A stretch of DNA of 64,000 bases from Haliclona indistincta. Lineage: Eukaryota > Porifera > Demospongiae > Haplosclerida > Chalinidae. The DNA is taken from the NCBI GenBank assembly GCA_964017065.1, contig OZ024785.1:1879142-1943141 (forward strand). Direction: 5' to 3'. The position numbers and the translations under genes are program-made. Position 1 is the stretch's first letter. Each line of letters starts with the position of its first letter. Of the stretch, positions 45,862 to 57,552 are shown one piece after another. The notes beneath the pieces were generated by a model. That model searched no databases and was not told the origin of the DNA. It worked only from the letters and a program-made list of their open reading frames with translations.

Positions 45862-47745
45862 CATTTTAAATTATCATTGCCAATAGGCAATGATATGTAG
45901 GGATGACCACGAATTAAGATGGCGGCTACTCATGTGTGAAAATGAGTTTTCGCACATATCTCTACTATTATACATCTATACTGCATTTTAACTATCTCTG
46001 AGTGACTCTGAAGTGTAAGCGCTTGTAGGACGTCTATGAAAGTCGCCGGGACTGCTTGTTTGACGACGAAAATCAAGACAGAGAGCATTTGCAGATCTTC
46101 GCTGTTATAGCGTTTCTCGAGATTCTAGACATCTAGGATTGATCAGGCGATTGTTCTGAGCAAGAAAATACCTTTGGCGAAGCTGGCAGACGTTTCTAAA
46201 GTGGTAAACTGAAATCGCCGCCCACGCGAATTCTTCTTCTTCTTCTTTGACAAGCATAGCGCTGTCATGAGTGAACGAATCACTACCAAACCTGCACCAT
46301 CGCATGTGTATATATCAGGGTTAGTGCACTTACTTCTTAGATAGGCATCAAACACTACCAGAAGCGAGTAATCCTTGAAAAACATGGTTTTTGAACCGTT
46401 TTGGACTAGCGACTTCATTAATTAACCCTCTTGTCGCTTCTTATCATTAACTCCGCCCACATCGGTTTTGCAGCTATCTCGCTACTGCGTTTTGTCTCTG
46501 CTCTGGACGCTTCAGCGCGCAAGCCAGAGGTATGAAAATGTGTCTAAACCAGTACTATACCCTAAATAATACTGATCTGTTCGTTAACGCTTCAGATGGC
46601 GGGTTAAAGCTGACTTACACAGACGTGAACAACTTGAGTGTCTAGCCTGCTTACCGGCAGCAAGATTCTACGCACAGTAAGGTTCCTACACCACGCAGCG
46701 TAAGTTGCAAAGGACTAGAAGCCTCTGTAAGTGTGATATTGACTTCAACAAGATTCTACTAGGCGTGCTCCTACTATTTAGGCTCGCAGCATCGATGAAT
46801 TGTCAGTGCTAGTCTCTTCTTCATCCATTACAATACTAACAAGTATCATGTTGTCAAATCATACCTGAACTTGACATTATGCTGTCTGCGTCCTCAACCT
46901 CTTTAACTATTTTAAACCTTTCAATGAATGATTATTCTTGTGATTGGTAATAAATTATTAAACATTTAAACCACACTCCTTACTCTCAAGAGGCTGTGCA
47001 CATTCACATCTCTGCTAGACTAGTATCTATATACTGCTCACAGAGTTGTAAGAATGAAATAACATCTAACATAGAATAAGTTCAAACTGACAGTAATCAA
47101 AAAAGTAACAGGAACAAGTAAAGTAAAAAATTTTTAATAAAAAACTGAAAAGTGTAGGGATGACTCTTAAAAAAGGAAAGGAACAAGATGGGATGATGCT
47201 TGCAAAAGTAAAGGAACAAGATGGAATAATGCTTGCAAATGTAAAAGTCCCAAGTATCCCTACATCAGCGGCTTGAAGGAGGACGCAGTCCGATGGAGTA
47301 ATTGACGGTTGTGAATCTGTGTTTGGAGGACGCAGTCCGATGAAGTAATTGACGGTTGTGAATAACTATAATAATAGGTATCTGTGTTTAGGAGGACGCA
47401 GTCCGATGAAGTAGTTGACAGTTGTAAATAAGCTGCAGGTAGCTGTGTTTGGAGGACGCAGTCCAATGAAGTAGTTGACAGTTGTAAATAACTAGAGGTA
47501 TCTGTGTTTTGGAGGACACGGTCTGATAAGTAATTGACGGTTGTAAAAGGTATAAGAAGAGGATTCCGCATTTGTCAATTGCATGTCGTCGCAGCAAGCC
47601 GCTGATGTAGGGATACTTGGGACTTTTACATTTGCAAGCATTATTCCATCTTGTTCCTTTACTTTTGCAAGCATCATCCCATCTTGTTCCTTTCCTTTTT
47701 TAAGAGTCATCCCTACACTTTTCAGTTTTTTATTAAAAATTTTTT
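45862..47745. repeat. 1.8-kb interspersed repeat, copy 2
   Basis: Second copy of 3410-5222. The hairpin stem is the same (ATTGCC/GGCAAT) but the loop reads AATA instead of GATC. Then come AAGATGGCGGCTAC (45916), the TTC tract and the foldback with GGAGGACGCAGTCCGATG repeats (47275-47530). Confidence 0.7.
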
Positions 47746-48169
47746 ACTTTACTTTACAGCATAGAGCTTGTTTTTTGGCTGGTGTCTTGACTCCCACTGG
47801 CTGACTAGGATTCGTTTTACACTCTTAGACGACATCAACTCAACTTCTGATACAGTCCGCACACTAACACATGCCTTGTTACTGTCAACTTAAAGTTTGA
47901 GAGTCACCACTGCTGCATAACTCGTGTAGCTAGACGTCAGTGGCGGTACCGGCTGTCTGTTGATCTTCGGTAAGTCGACTCTTGCAGCTGCCACCGTCGG
48001 TTCCTGCTCGCCGAGTAGTTCTCATAATGATAGTAGATTATAGACCTAGCCAGATTTTCACATAAAGCGTCTTCTTTCTCAAGAGAATGGCTATTTCTGA
48101 CGGCATTCACAGTGATTCAGCTGTATCCAACAGGCGCCATTTGACGGGTTTCCGTACATTTCTCCGTTA
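47746..48169. other. Non-coding gap
   Basis: I see no gene or clear repeat between the 1.8-kb repeat and the next foldback. Confidence 0.3.
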
Positions 48170-49615
48170 TAGAGTAATTGATCAAACTTCGTCCGGTACC
48201 AATAATCGGCAATCCGTATACCGAGAGAAAAAGGACTTTCCAGTTAGCGACTGTATGTTTCAAGAGCTGTTCATGTCCCTATAAAGTAGTGATAATTATA
48301 AGCGCTGATCTTTCCCAGAGACAGAACTGTGATACAAAGGAAGACGCTGACGAATAGTATCAATCTTCGTCATACAGGGACTTAACTCCGTCTTTGTGAT
48401 TTATTGCTAAGCCGCAGCTGGCGCTGCTAACAAAAACACTTGCATGCAACTCCCACTAGTTAGCTCTACAAGGAAGCACAACGGCGCCAAACTGCAAAGC
48501 TTCCTCTTTCCTGTAAGGCATGACGAATTTACGAACGGAAATTGCTGACTATGCAATTAATAAAAATTAAGTTTTATGTCAAAAATATTAGTGAGAGGAT
48601 TATAATTTTTAGGATTTGAAAGTGTCGAACAATAGTTCAGATCCTCCTGTTGACAACTGTAACAAATCAATAAACATGATTCTGTTTGAGGATAATTTCA
48701 TTATTATGTACCTCCTCTTATTAACGTAGTGGTGTTACACATACTCAGCGAGGAATGAAGTCGAAGACTTCTTGACAATAATTGTTAACCAAAATATCAT
48801 GTGATATGTGTTTGTCAGATTCAGACAGCTCTGGTGGTGTTACACGTACTCAGTGAGGAGTGAAGTCAAAGATTTCTATTGGTATGTTGAAATTGTTAAC
48901 CTTTGACATGTGCTTGTCAGATTCAGACAGCTCTGTTGGTGTTACACGTACTCAGAAATTGAAACCTCCTGTTGGTATGTTGAAATTGTTAACCAAAATA
49001 TAACTTGATACATGTACTTGTAAACACATGCAGATTCAGATCTAAACTGTACAAGAGCAAGTTAATAAGAGGAGGTACATAATAATGAAATTACAATTAT
49101 TTTTATTGATTTATTACAGTTGTCAACAGGAAGATCTGAAATAATTATTATTCAGCACTTTCAAATCCTCAATCATTAAAAATTATAATCCTCTCTCTAA
49201 TATTTGACATAAAACATAATAGTTATTAATTGCATAGTCAGCAATTTTCGTTCGTAAATTCGTCATGCCTTACAGGAAAGAGGACGCTTGTAGTTTGGCG
49301 CCGTTGTGCTTCCTTGTAGAGCTAACTAGTGGGAGTTGCATGCAAGTGTTTTTGTTAGCAGCGCCAGCTGCGGCTTAGCAATAAATCACAAAGACGGAGT
49401 TAAGTCCCTGTATGACGAAGATTGATACTATTCGTCAGCGTCTTCCTTTGTATCACAGTTCCGTCTCTGACAAAGATCAGCGCTTATAATTATCACTACT
49501 TTATAGGGACATGAACAGCTCTTGAAACATACAGTCGCTAACTGGAAAGTCCTTTTTCTCTCGGCATACGGATTGCCGATTATTGATACCGGACGAAGTT
49601 TGATCAATTACTCTA
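48170..49615. mobile_element. 1.4-kb TAGAGTAA-family foldback
   Basis: Ends TAGAGTAATTGATCAAACTT; arms of more than 500 bases include CCAATAATCGGCAATCCGTA type sequence and CACAAAGACGGAGTTAAGTC. The core (48730-49000) has three direct repeats around GTTACACGTACTCAGTGAGG. No coding region is recognised. Confidence 0.75.
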
Positions 49616-50076
49616 CCCGTTAGTAGGCCGTTACGCGGATAGGTTTTCAAATTTCTCCGTAAACTAATTGCGTTTCCAGTCCACCTACGGTACTATATTG
49701 TCCGTGACCTAACTAGCACTGACGAAGCTGTGTTGTAGTGTGTTTGTCGTATGGTGGATTTAGGCTTGCTCCAGGAACATCGTCTTCTGTAAGTACAACG
49801 GTGTTGTCTGCACTGGTAGCTGCCATTAGTTCCCTGAGATGTGTCTGCGTCCTTTTACGCCAGTGAGTAGCCGCAATTGCCCACACTCAAGTCGGTCGAT
49901 ATGCCCCTCCCACTTCGAAAATGAAGCCGATAAAGTGCAGCGACCTCGTCAAATTTTGCTCAAAGTTAGTACTTTGGGGCTGGCTACTGAAAAGTACACA
50001 CAAATAGCAGTGGTTTTGGTGAGTGCAAAATGTAGCCCAGATCATAGAGAATGCACAAAAATGTGTTTCCGAGCAC
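49616..50076. other. Non-coding gap
   Basis: No supported gene. It includes the inverted match to 41768-41806 noted above. Confidence 0.3.
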
Positions 50077-50085
50077 CCTGAAGCC

Positions 50086-50814
50086 TAGCCTTGCCTCCAG
50101 GCCACTCCCCCAAAGCTGAGAGATGGCCTGGTACAGACTGTCTGCGCATGCTCCAAAATTACACCAAAACTGGTGTAATTAGTAAAACACCGTGTACGTT
50201 CCGTGAATTTGTTCGCGCACGTTTAGATATACGTCCGTTCCATTTTACATCAACAATGACTAGCGCTACTGTTACTGCTAGTCTGCTACCGATACCTTCA
50301 AAGACGCTTTAAATATGCTCTTGGGAGAGTTGGCAAAGCTGGAATGGTGCTGCTCGTACGCGATATTACAGCAACGCAGGCTGTGCTGTCTGGCACCATA
50401 TAGCTGTAATATCGCGTACGAGCAGTGCACGGCGAAAACATCGCGTGGATTCCTACACAGACGGCAGGTGAGCATGCTCGAGCAGTTTTAGCTTCGTACC
50501 TTTCGCACAACTAAGAAAGAGTGTATACAATCAATCGTGCTTAGTCTTCACAGGGCGAGTTCGTAGCTCCGCGATGGCTAACACTGCATTGCTGAAATTT
50601 GCTATATTCGATGCCTATCAATAAGTAAGCAAACTGCACGCAGCGACTCTGTCTGCACGAATGCCCATGGCTAGGAAAGTACAGCTACTTGCAAAAGTCA
50701 TGAATATAATTAATTCTCCAGCTTAATTATCAGCAAAGATATTGCGCGCATGCGTAGACAGTCTGTACCAGGCTATATTTTATTATTATGATATCTAGCC
50801 TGGAGGCGAGGCTA
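50086..50814. mobile_element. Mutator-like element, 9-base duplication CCTGAAGCC
   Basis: CCTGAAGCC stands on both sides (50077-50085, 50815-50823). Ends TAGCCTTGCCTCCAGG / TAGCCTCGCCTCCAGG. Subterminal CTGGTACAGACTGTCTGCGC is inverted near 50750-50772. The interior (50298-50640) is related to the TTAA palindrome at 26277-26962, so one element has taken up the core of another. Confidence 0.85.
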
Positions 50815-51102
50815 CCTGAAGCCGTAAAATGTCCAAATTTTCTCGGCAGCCATTTTGTTTCTCCTAAAATGTTGCGGAATTTGCACTGAAGCCATAGAAA
50901 TACAGAAAACCCGTAGATTTTTTGCGGTTATTTGTATTCTTCAATTTAGCTTAATTTTGGGATATTTTAACACTTTTTGAGTGTCTGAAGTATGTATGTC
51001 GCCAAATGGCGACAATAGGGGTTAAAGGGTTAATATATTTCAGACGCACCTAAAATTATTCCTGACATTTAGTTTTTCGCAAGAACCCGATCCAAGGTAG
51101 GA

Positions 51103-51142
51103 TGGTGTACTATGTTGGAGTGACTGCCACTAACATCAACGA
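51103..51142 (+). pseudogene. Tiny FN3 remnant of a receptor
   Basis: ATGGTGTACTATGTTGGAGT and the following GACTGCCACTAACATCAAC reproduce the VMVYYVEVTATNIN stretch of the FN3 exon, on the plus strand, opposite to gene E. The adjacent 51045-51090 matches sequence upstream of pseudogene C'. Confidence 0.65.
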
Positions 51143-51344
51143 GTTTCATCAAAAATTGCTGGAAATACTCAAAAATTGTTGGAAATCAATTCTAAATAAT
51201 ATTATTTTAAAAACAGTTTCTAAGGTAATAGATGGTGAAGGATTATCAGGTGATTAACCCTTTAGTTATTTTGACGAAAATTTGACTACAACATGCAGTA
51301 CGTTAGCTATTCCGACTTGACTAGCACCGTTTTCTCCTGGCATG

Positions 51345-53658
51345 TCAAAGTTTAACGATAACAACATGTATTATCACTCCGATCAAAATCCCAGCAATGG
51401 CTCCTCCACTTAGCTGCCCTGTAGTGTAGTCATGATCTGATCTGAGTATTTGATCAATAACTCACCGCTACCATTAGTAGGAGGAGGAGCTGTTGATGAT
51501 GGTATAGGTAGTGATGTTGCTGGTAGAGGCACTGTGGATATTGTAAAGGATGAGGTAGAGGAAGAATTGCCTAACAAATCATACAGAAACTACTGTATTA
51601 GGGAGGCACGGTAGTGCCTCCCTATGTAGGGTTGAACGGGGAAACAAGATGGCGGCTACATACAATGTATTAGCGTTCAAACGCTGATATTTCGCCTGGT
51701 GATGAATTTTATACGTTCAAAGACACTTAGATCTGCTCTCTGGCGTTGCCCCATCTTACAGTAGCAAGGAGATTGCTTGAAATTGCTACTAAAGTGACAA
51801 ACTTGGAAACGGTGAAAATCGAGTTTCGTCATCTTCGTTTTCTTCTTATTCTTCCTTCTTTCTTCAGCGCGCCTAGCGCCTTTACGCGAGCAGTGCCGAG
51901 ATCAAAACACCCACGAACAGTCGTTAAATTATCCTGGCAGGTGCCTTTTGAACTTTGTTTTTAGCAAAACGGCGATATGAATTCCGCGATTTCTTGATCG
52001 TGGTCCATTGTCAGCTTTGTGTTAGACGCCATCATTGTGATTGCGTAATATGCACGTGTCCAAGCAGTGGTTAGCGCACGTGACCAAGCACTAGCTTGAG
52101 TATCGCCACGCCGTATGGATCACGGAGAACACATATTTGTCTGGAGTCTTCGAAGAACAGTAAGCTCGTATAGGATCACCCTTCTGCATGCACTTGGCAG
52201 ATAATTATAACCGCCGTACAGGTGTACAAACAAGTGTGGGCGGGGCTCGTATGCACTGCATGCGTAGGTGAGCTGATATGTACAGCATAACAATTATTTT
52301 TAGCTACAAGTTTAAAATTGTTAATAATAAAGAAAGTCATCAACAACAGGAAAAATAAACCAATGGTGGAAACAAAGACGGCTCAGCACGTGCATGATAT
52401 TGAACTGCACTTACTGAAAAAGAAAAAGGACACAAACAAGAAAAAAAAATTCTATCGAATCAAAAGGATGTAGGGTTGTGAAATCTACCACTGGTCCACA
52501 ATGTAAACTAACAAGGAACAAGCATGGAATGGTAATACGATTGACTTGCTAACAGACCATAGATCCCTACATCAGTGGCTGTACATAAGATCAATATTTT
52601 GTCACAAGCTGAATGCCCTTCAGGTGTCAGTCAACAGCAACTAGCTGAACTAGCTTTAGCCAACCACAGCAGCCACTGATGTAGGCATCTATGGTCTGTT
52701 ACCAAGTCAATCGTATTACCATTCCATGCTTGTTCCTTGTTAGTTTACATTGTGGACCAGTGGTAGATTTCGCAACCCTATACATCCATTTTATTTCGAT
52801 AGAAATCTTTTTAATTTTCTTGTCATATTGTGTTGTGATGGTAAACAGTTACTTACTAGGTGTGTACACAAAGGGATCACTCCATTGTCCTAGTCTGTTA
52901 ATACTGTCAGTTCCTCTCACTCTAAAGGAATACTCTACTCCAATCTGTAGTGTCAGTGTTATGTGTTGTGATGTGGTCGTGTTAGTGAAGTTGATGTTAG
53001 AGGCAGTCACTTCAACATAGTACACCATCACACAGCGACTGGGAGACCAGGTCAGGTTGACTGACAACTTACTGCCTGTTGAGCTCAGTGTACCACCAAT
53101 AGATACATTACTAGGAGCCAGTGGGACACCTGCAATAATAACAACGAGAGCAGTAACAACGCACTAGTTTGCTGCATGTCACGTACCAGTTAACTGAACT
53201 GTACTGACTTGCTGGTTGGCTGAGCCAGTGTCATCACGACATGTTATATTCCTTCCATCATCTGTCAGGTCAACACTGGCTATAGTAGCTGTTGATGTGA
53301 GTGTGTTACCACTGATATTAGTTAGTACAGTATTGAATACTCCTGCCATGTCAGTAGCATTCACTCCATCTGATATCATGTAAGTTGCAGCATCATTTGA
53401 AGTACATTCTTTCCATTGTAGATCATTCTGAGCCTCACAAGTGTACTGCACAGTACTGAGGGGACACACAGCAACACCTCCTGGTGGTACTGTCTGCCGG
53501 AGATCTGGGACTGGCAAACAAACACACTTCAAATTTATGGGTTTTGACAAAGTTTTAACCGAAGATCTATATGTAGAGTCAAGTCACTTACCAGCGCTAT
53601 TCTCAGCTACACAAGCTAACAGCAGAGCGACAAAGAATAACTCGTGGTATAAGGGCAT
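51345..53658 (-). CDS. Receptor gene E: Ig-FN3-TM protein without cytoplasmic tail
   Basis: Five exons: 53658-53592 signal peptide (MPLYHELFFVALLLACVA), 53510-53187 Ig domain (VQYTC ... LQWKE ... ITCRD), 53129-52857 FN3 (NLTWSPSRCVMVYYVEV, FRVRGTD, WSDPFVY), 51570-51466 Ser/Pro stalk, 51418-51345 membrane helix (GGAIAGILIGVIIHVVIV) ending KL and TGA. The sum is 843 bases, 280 residues, all junctions in phase 1. The Ig and FN3 exons are close to those of gene D, but the stalk and membrane exons are of another type, so part of the gene was exchanged. With no tail it cannot signal by itself; it may act as a decoy or pair with another chain. A further 3' exon spliced from ATC|GTTAAA is possible but weak. 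Intron 3 carries a 1.2-kb repeat. Confidence 0.65.
51597..52825 (-). mobile_element. 1.25-kb hairpin-ended repeat, copy 2, in gene E intron 3
   Basis: Complete inverted copy: hairpin GGGAGGCAC GGTA GTGCCTCCC at 51601-51622, AAGATGGCGGCTAC at 51646, and the 390-base foldback at 52435-52825. It accounts for nearly the whole intron between the FN3 and stalk exons. Confidence 0.7.
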
Positions 53659-54219
53659 TTCACTGGTATAGACAACTGCTAGAATCCGCTATTGCTATTT
53701 CAGTACAAATGCACTAACAAGAAGGCTGCCTGTCCGTCAAACTGACAACTATAATGTTATAGATGGTTCGTGGCTAAGGGTCGGTCAGAACTCAGATGCA
53801 ACCGGAAGTCAATGCCCTAATGTAATTACTAGCGTCAAGAGTTCATTACCTAAGAGTCAATATACCCCTAGGACGGAGTTTGACATTTTCTACGTCACAA
53901 GTGTACACAACCCAGCCAACCTCAGTGATGATTAGCATTACCACAGATTATGAATATTACTATTACATTTATAAAATACTGGGGGCGAGCCTGAGCTGAT
54001 TTATGTCCTGCACAACTCAAGAACAATCCATTTTTCTACATATGCACAACAGTCTCGGAAGTACAAGAGAATAACAGTCTCGGAAGTACAAGGGAATACA
54101 AGAGCCCTCTGCTCTTGTATTCCCGTTGTCGCTGCAGTCGTAGAGCTCTGTGATCAGGTGTAGGGTCCGCAATGGAAAAAAAATCAGAGAATCTAGCCTT
54201 TACTGCAGTTACAAACAAC
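53659..54219. repeat. Flank with a thrice-copied segment
   Basis: 53960-54060 matches 56995-57085 (CTGGGGGCGAGCCTGAGCTG), and 54160-54215 matches, inverted, 56640-56710. The rest upstream of gene E shows no gene. Confidence 0.5.
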
Positions 54220-55375
54220 GCTATATACGTAACAAACAACTGCATATTCAAATCTCTGAAATCGTTGCTCGTTGCTCTGCAATCGCTAGCTGAAATCGGC
54301 AACTTTCGTGACCTTTGACCTTGGGGTTAAATAATGGTGCATTCTCGACTCTTCGCGACAGTTAGCAGTTAGCGGTCTGTTTGTGCGTGCTTAGTACCGT
54401 CTCGGAAGTTTTTGCAACAGTGGCTGGCTTACCTCCCCAAATAAGCGTTTCAGGACTAGCGATGACTCGCGATTCCAACATAATTATTTGGGCTTTACTT
54501 TTTGTGACATTGAACAGACAGGTCCCTACCAGTATTTTCTGATAGTACTAAGCCTAAGCACTGCATAAAACAAATTTCAGCCGAAATGCTTACTGTTTGC
54601 CATCTGGCTGAAAAGACTCAAAATATTAACCGTAATACAGAGAATCATGACCATAAACGCGGCATCACCAGCACAAAACTAGCATTAAAGGAAAGATAGC
54701 CAACCGTAGCATCCGTTGCAAGTACAAGTAGCAGTCACACGCTACTTTGAGCCTGCATTTCGCGAAGAAAAATAGTGCTCTCTTGGGGGCGTGGCCGATA
54801 CGTAAAACTAGAACCACGCCCACCAAAAAGCACTGTTTTTCTTCTCGAAAATGCAGGCTCAAAAGTTGCGTGTGGCTGCTGATTGTACTTGCAACGGATG
54901 CTACGGTTGGAGATCTTTCCTTTAATGCTAGTTTTGTGCTGGTGATGCCGCGTTTATGGTCATGATTCTCTGTATTACGGTTAATATTTTGAGCCTTTTC
55001 AGCCAGATGGCAAACAGTAAGCATTTCGGCTGAAATTTGTTTTATGCATTGCTTAGGCTTAGTACTATCAGAAAATACTGGTAGGGATCTGTCTGTTCAA
55101 TGTCACAAAAAGTAAAGCCCAAATATGTTGGAATCGCGAGTCATCGCTAGTCCTGAAACGCTTATTTGGGGAGGTAAGCCAGCCAATCTGAGCTGTTGCA
55201 AGAACTTCCGAGACGGTACTAAGCAAGCACAAACAGACCGCTAACTGCTAACTGTCGCGAAGAGTCGAGAATGCACCATTCCCAAGGTCAAAGGTCACGA
55301 AAGTTGCCGATTTCAGCTAGCGATTGCAAAGCAACGATTTCAGAGATTTGAATATGCAGTTGTTTGTTACGTATT
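54220..55375. mobile_element. 1.15-kb giant foldback
   Basis: Arms of ~560 bases mirror around about 54795, starting with TACGTAACAAACAACTGCAT and including TCGCGACAGTTAGCAGTTAG and GGCGTGGCC/GGGCGTGG near the centre. The arms differ by a few substitutions and small gaps only. No coding region. Confidence 0.8.
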
Positions 55376-56067
55376 TAGAGTATGATACCATAGAAGATCA
55401 AAGGCGCCGACAGTGCTCTATAGCACTGCCCATTGTTCAAACAGTGCTCTATTTTCCTAAACCCATTGTTCTACAGTGCTCTATTTTCCACCGCAGTGCT
55501 CTATCTACCAGGTGTTAACATGCCGATATGCAGTGAATTTAATTACAAAATACATGCGATGAAACATAAACAACTTTCATTTTGATAAAATACTAAAACA
55601 ATGTCGAACAGAGACTATTCAGTGTCTTTAACAGCGATCAAAAGGCCAGAAGAAACCTAGATAGGAGGGCCACGCCGTTAGCAATGTAGGTGACGTCAGG
55701 TTTATCCAGGGCGCTACAGCTTCTCAAAGACAGGATGAAACCGGAAAGTAGCTACATGGCAGCGTAGCAAGTAGCTCGGCGTCACTGCTGATGTACGTTC
55801 GATGGATACTTTCATCCACGAGGTTCGGTGAAGCCGTTCCCCACTGATTCATGATTCCTTCATAGCTTTAGCCCACTGGTAGTTAGATAAATAAGACACG
55901 TCTTCTTTTCTGGTGTTGAATTCTCTGCTCCTATCATATTCCCAAGTCGAAATCACAGCGCTCTCGTCCTCAGTTACCTTCCACCATGTGCTCGTGTAAC
56001 GATTTCCGTATAATTCCGTAAATTCCCATAATGGTAGCGTTTATACTGGACTGTCTTCGGCCTGCTG
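55376..56067. repeat. ACAGTGCTCTAT repeats and non-coding sequence
   Basis: Four spaced copies of CAGTGCTCTAT lie at 55410-55505. The same word forms the stem of the hairpin at 56472-56633 (GTGCTCTA). The remainder shows no gene. Confidence 0.45.
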
Positions 56068-56077
56068 GCAGTATCCC

Positions 56078-56427
56078 TAGCCTAGTACCTCGTCGCCAAA
56101 TAGAGCGCCTAGTTTCAAATGTATACGCATGCGCGACATTTTTCCCGACATTCCAGTAATACCGGATATTTTCCGTTTATGTTTGTGACTTGTGTACTGA
56201 CCTCGTGCTTCAGTTTTGCTGACTAAGAAATTCGAATACTAACAAACGACAAGAAGTAGTTGGCAGCAAACTTGGACATACAATCCTGTAGCTACAAGTA
56301 TCCACGGTTGGTTAGATGTCCATACTGGCACAATGTGAAAGCATGCTATAGCTGTCCCGCCCATTTTGTTCGCGCATGCGTGTGCATTTGATACTAGGCG
56401 TTAATTTAACGACTAGGTACTAGGCTA
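56078..56427. mobile_element. Mutator-like MITE, 10-base duplication GCAGTATCCC
   Basis: GCAGTATCCC flanks both sides (56068-56077, 56428-56437). Ends TAGCCTAGTACC inverted, with subterminal CGCCTAGT / ACTAGGCG. 350 bases. Confidence 0.8.
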
Positions 56428-56471
56428 GCAGTATCCCTTATGGTAATTGTACAAGGTCACACTCTAAACCT

Positions 56472-56633
56472 GTTAAAGCACCGCTCTTCTCGTGCTCTAC
56501 GCAATACAATAGCACTCGGGTCGTGTCTCGAGACAAATAGAGCACTCGCCTTCGGCTGGTGCTCTATTTGCCTCTCGCCACGCCCCTCGTGCTATTATAT
56601 TGCGTAGAGCACTCGGAGCGGTGCTTTAACTAG
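56472..56633. repeat. Long hairpin with loop TCGCCTTCGGCTG
   Basis: Arms GTTAAAGCACCGCTC, GTGCTCTACGCAATA and CAAATAGAGCAC pair with the complementary right arm ending GGAGCGGTGCTTTAAC. About 75 bases per arm. Confidence 0.75.
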
Positions 56634-56639
56634 TACATA

Positions 56640-57420
56640 GTGTTGTTTGTAACTGCAGTAAAGGCTAGATTCTCTGACTCTCTATTTTTCCATTGCGGAC
56701 CCTATCAGGTGACTCTGCTGCTCGTTGTCGCTTCCTGGCAGTACTCTTACCTTGTAGAAGTCGATCCAGGCGTCTCCAATGCGCTGTCTTGTTTTGAATC
56801 GCGCCACGTGAGGATTACATCATGGGGCGCGGTCAAAGTGTACGCGCACGTGACTTCTCGGGAACATAGGCCTAGGGAGGACAAACGCACCACGCGGCCA
56901 GATACATACATACATACATATATACAAACATTCCCCGCGAAGTGGGACGCACATCACCATCAATGTGGGGCTCGCTCAGGCTCGCCCCAACTAGTACATT
57001 TATAAAATACTGGGGGCGAGCCTGAGCTGATTTATGTCCTGCACAATTCAAGAACAATCCATTTTTCTACATATGCACAACAGTAAGCCCTCTGCTCTTG
57101 TATTCCCGTTGTCGCTCCAGTCGTAGAGCTCTGTGATCAGGTGACTCTGCTGCTCGTTGTCGCTTCCTGGCAGTACTCTCACCTTGTAGAAGTCGATCCA
57201 GGCGTCTCCAATGCGCTGTCCGCTTGTTTTGAATCGTGCCACGTGAGGATTAGAGCAATTAATCGATTTCCTGTCACCACGTATTTTCGGACACTGCCGC
57301 TTCTCTCTAGAAGAATGAGGGCTGCCGGTTGCAGTGGCAAAAAGTAGTTCTCTGTTAGCTCGTTTGATATCCACTATTATAGCTTTTGGAAGTACGTCTG
57401 CTCTGAGCATAGTAGCGATG
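56640..57420 (-). repeat. Duplicated exon-like segment of unknown origin
   Basis: Two versions (56640-56830 and 57080-57410, minus strand) carry NPHVARFKT and QRIGDAWIDFYK followed by a strong donor (AAG|GTAAGAG or similar). The second reads further upstream (VDIKRANRELLFATAT). Because it exists in several partial copies near repeats, it is more likely part of an unknown mobile element or a duplicated gene fragment than a host gene. A CATA microsatellite lies at about 56905-56925. Confidence 0.35.
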
Positions 57421-57552
57421 GATAAAAGCTGGCGTCCGAAGCAATGAAATGTCGGCCAAATTCATGTATATTCGGACACACGATTCCAGCTCATGCAGTT
57501 TTTAAGCTACGACGGAGCCATAGCATTATTATTAAACACAATCATTTGTTAT

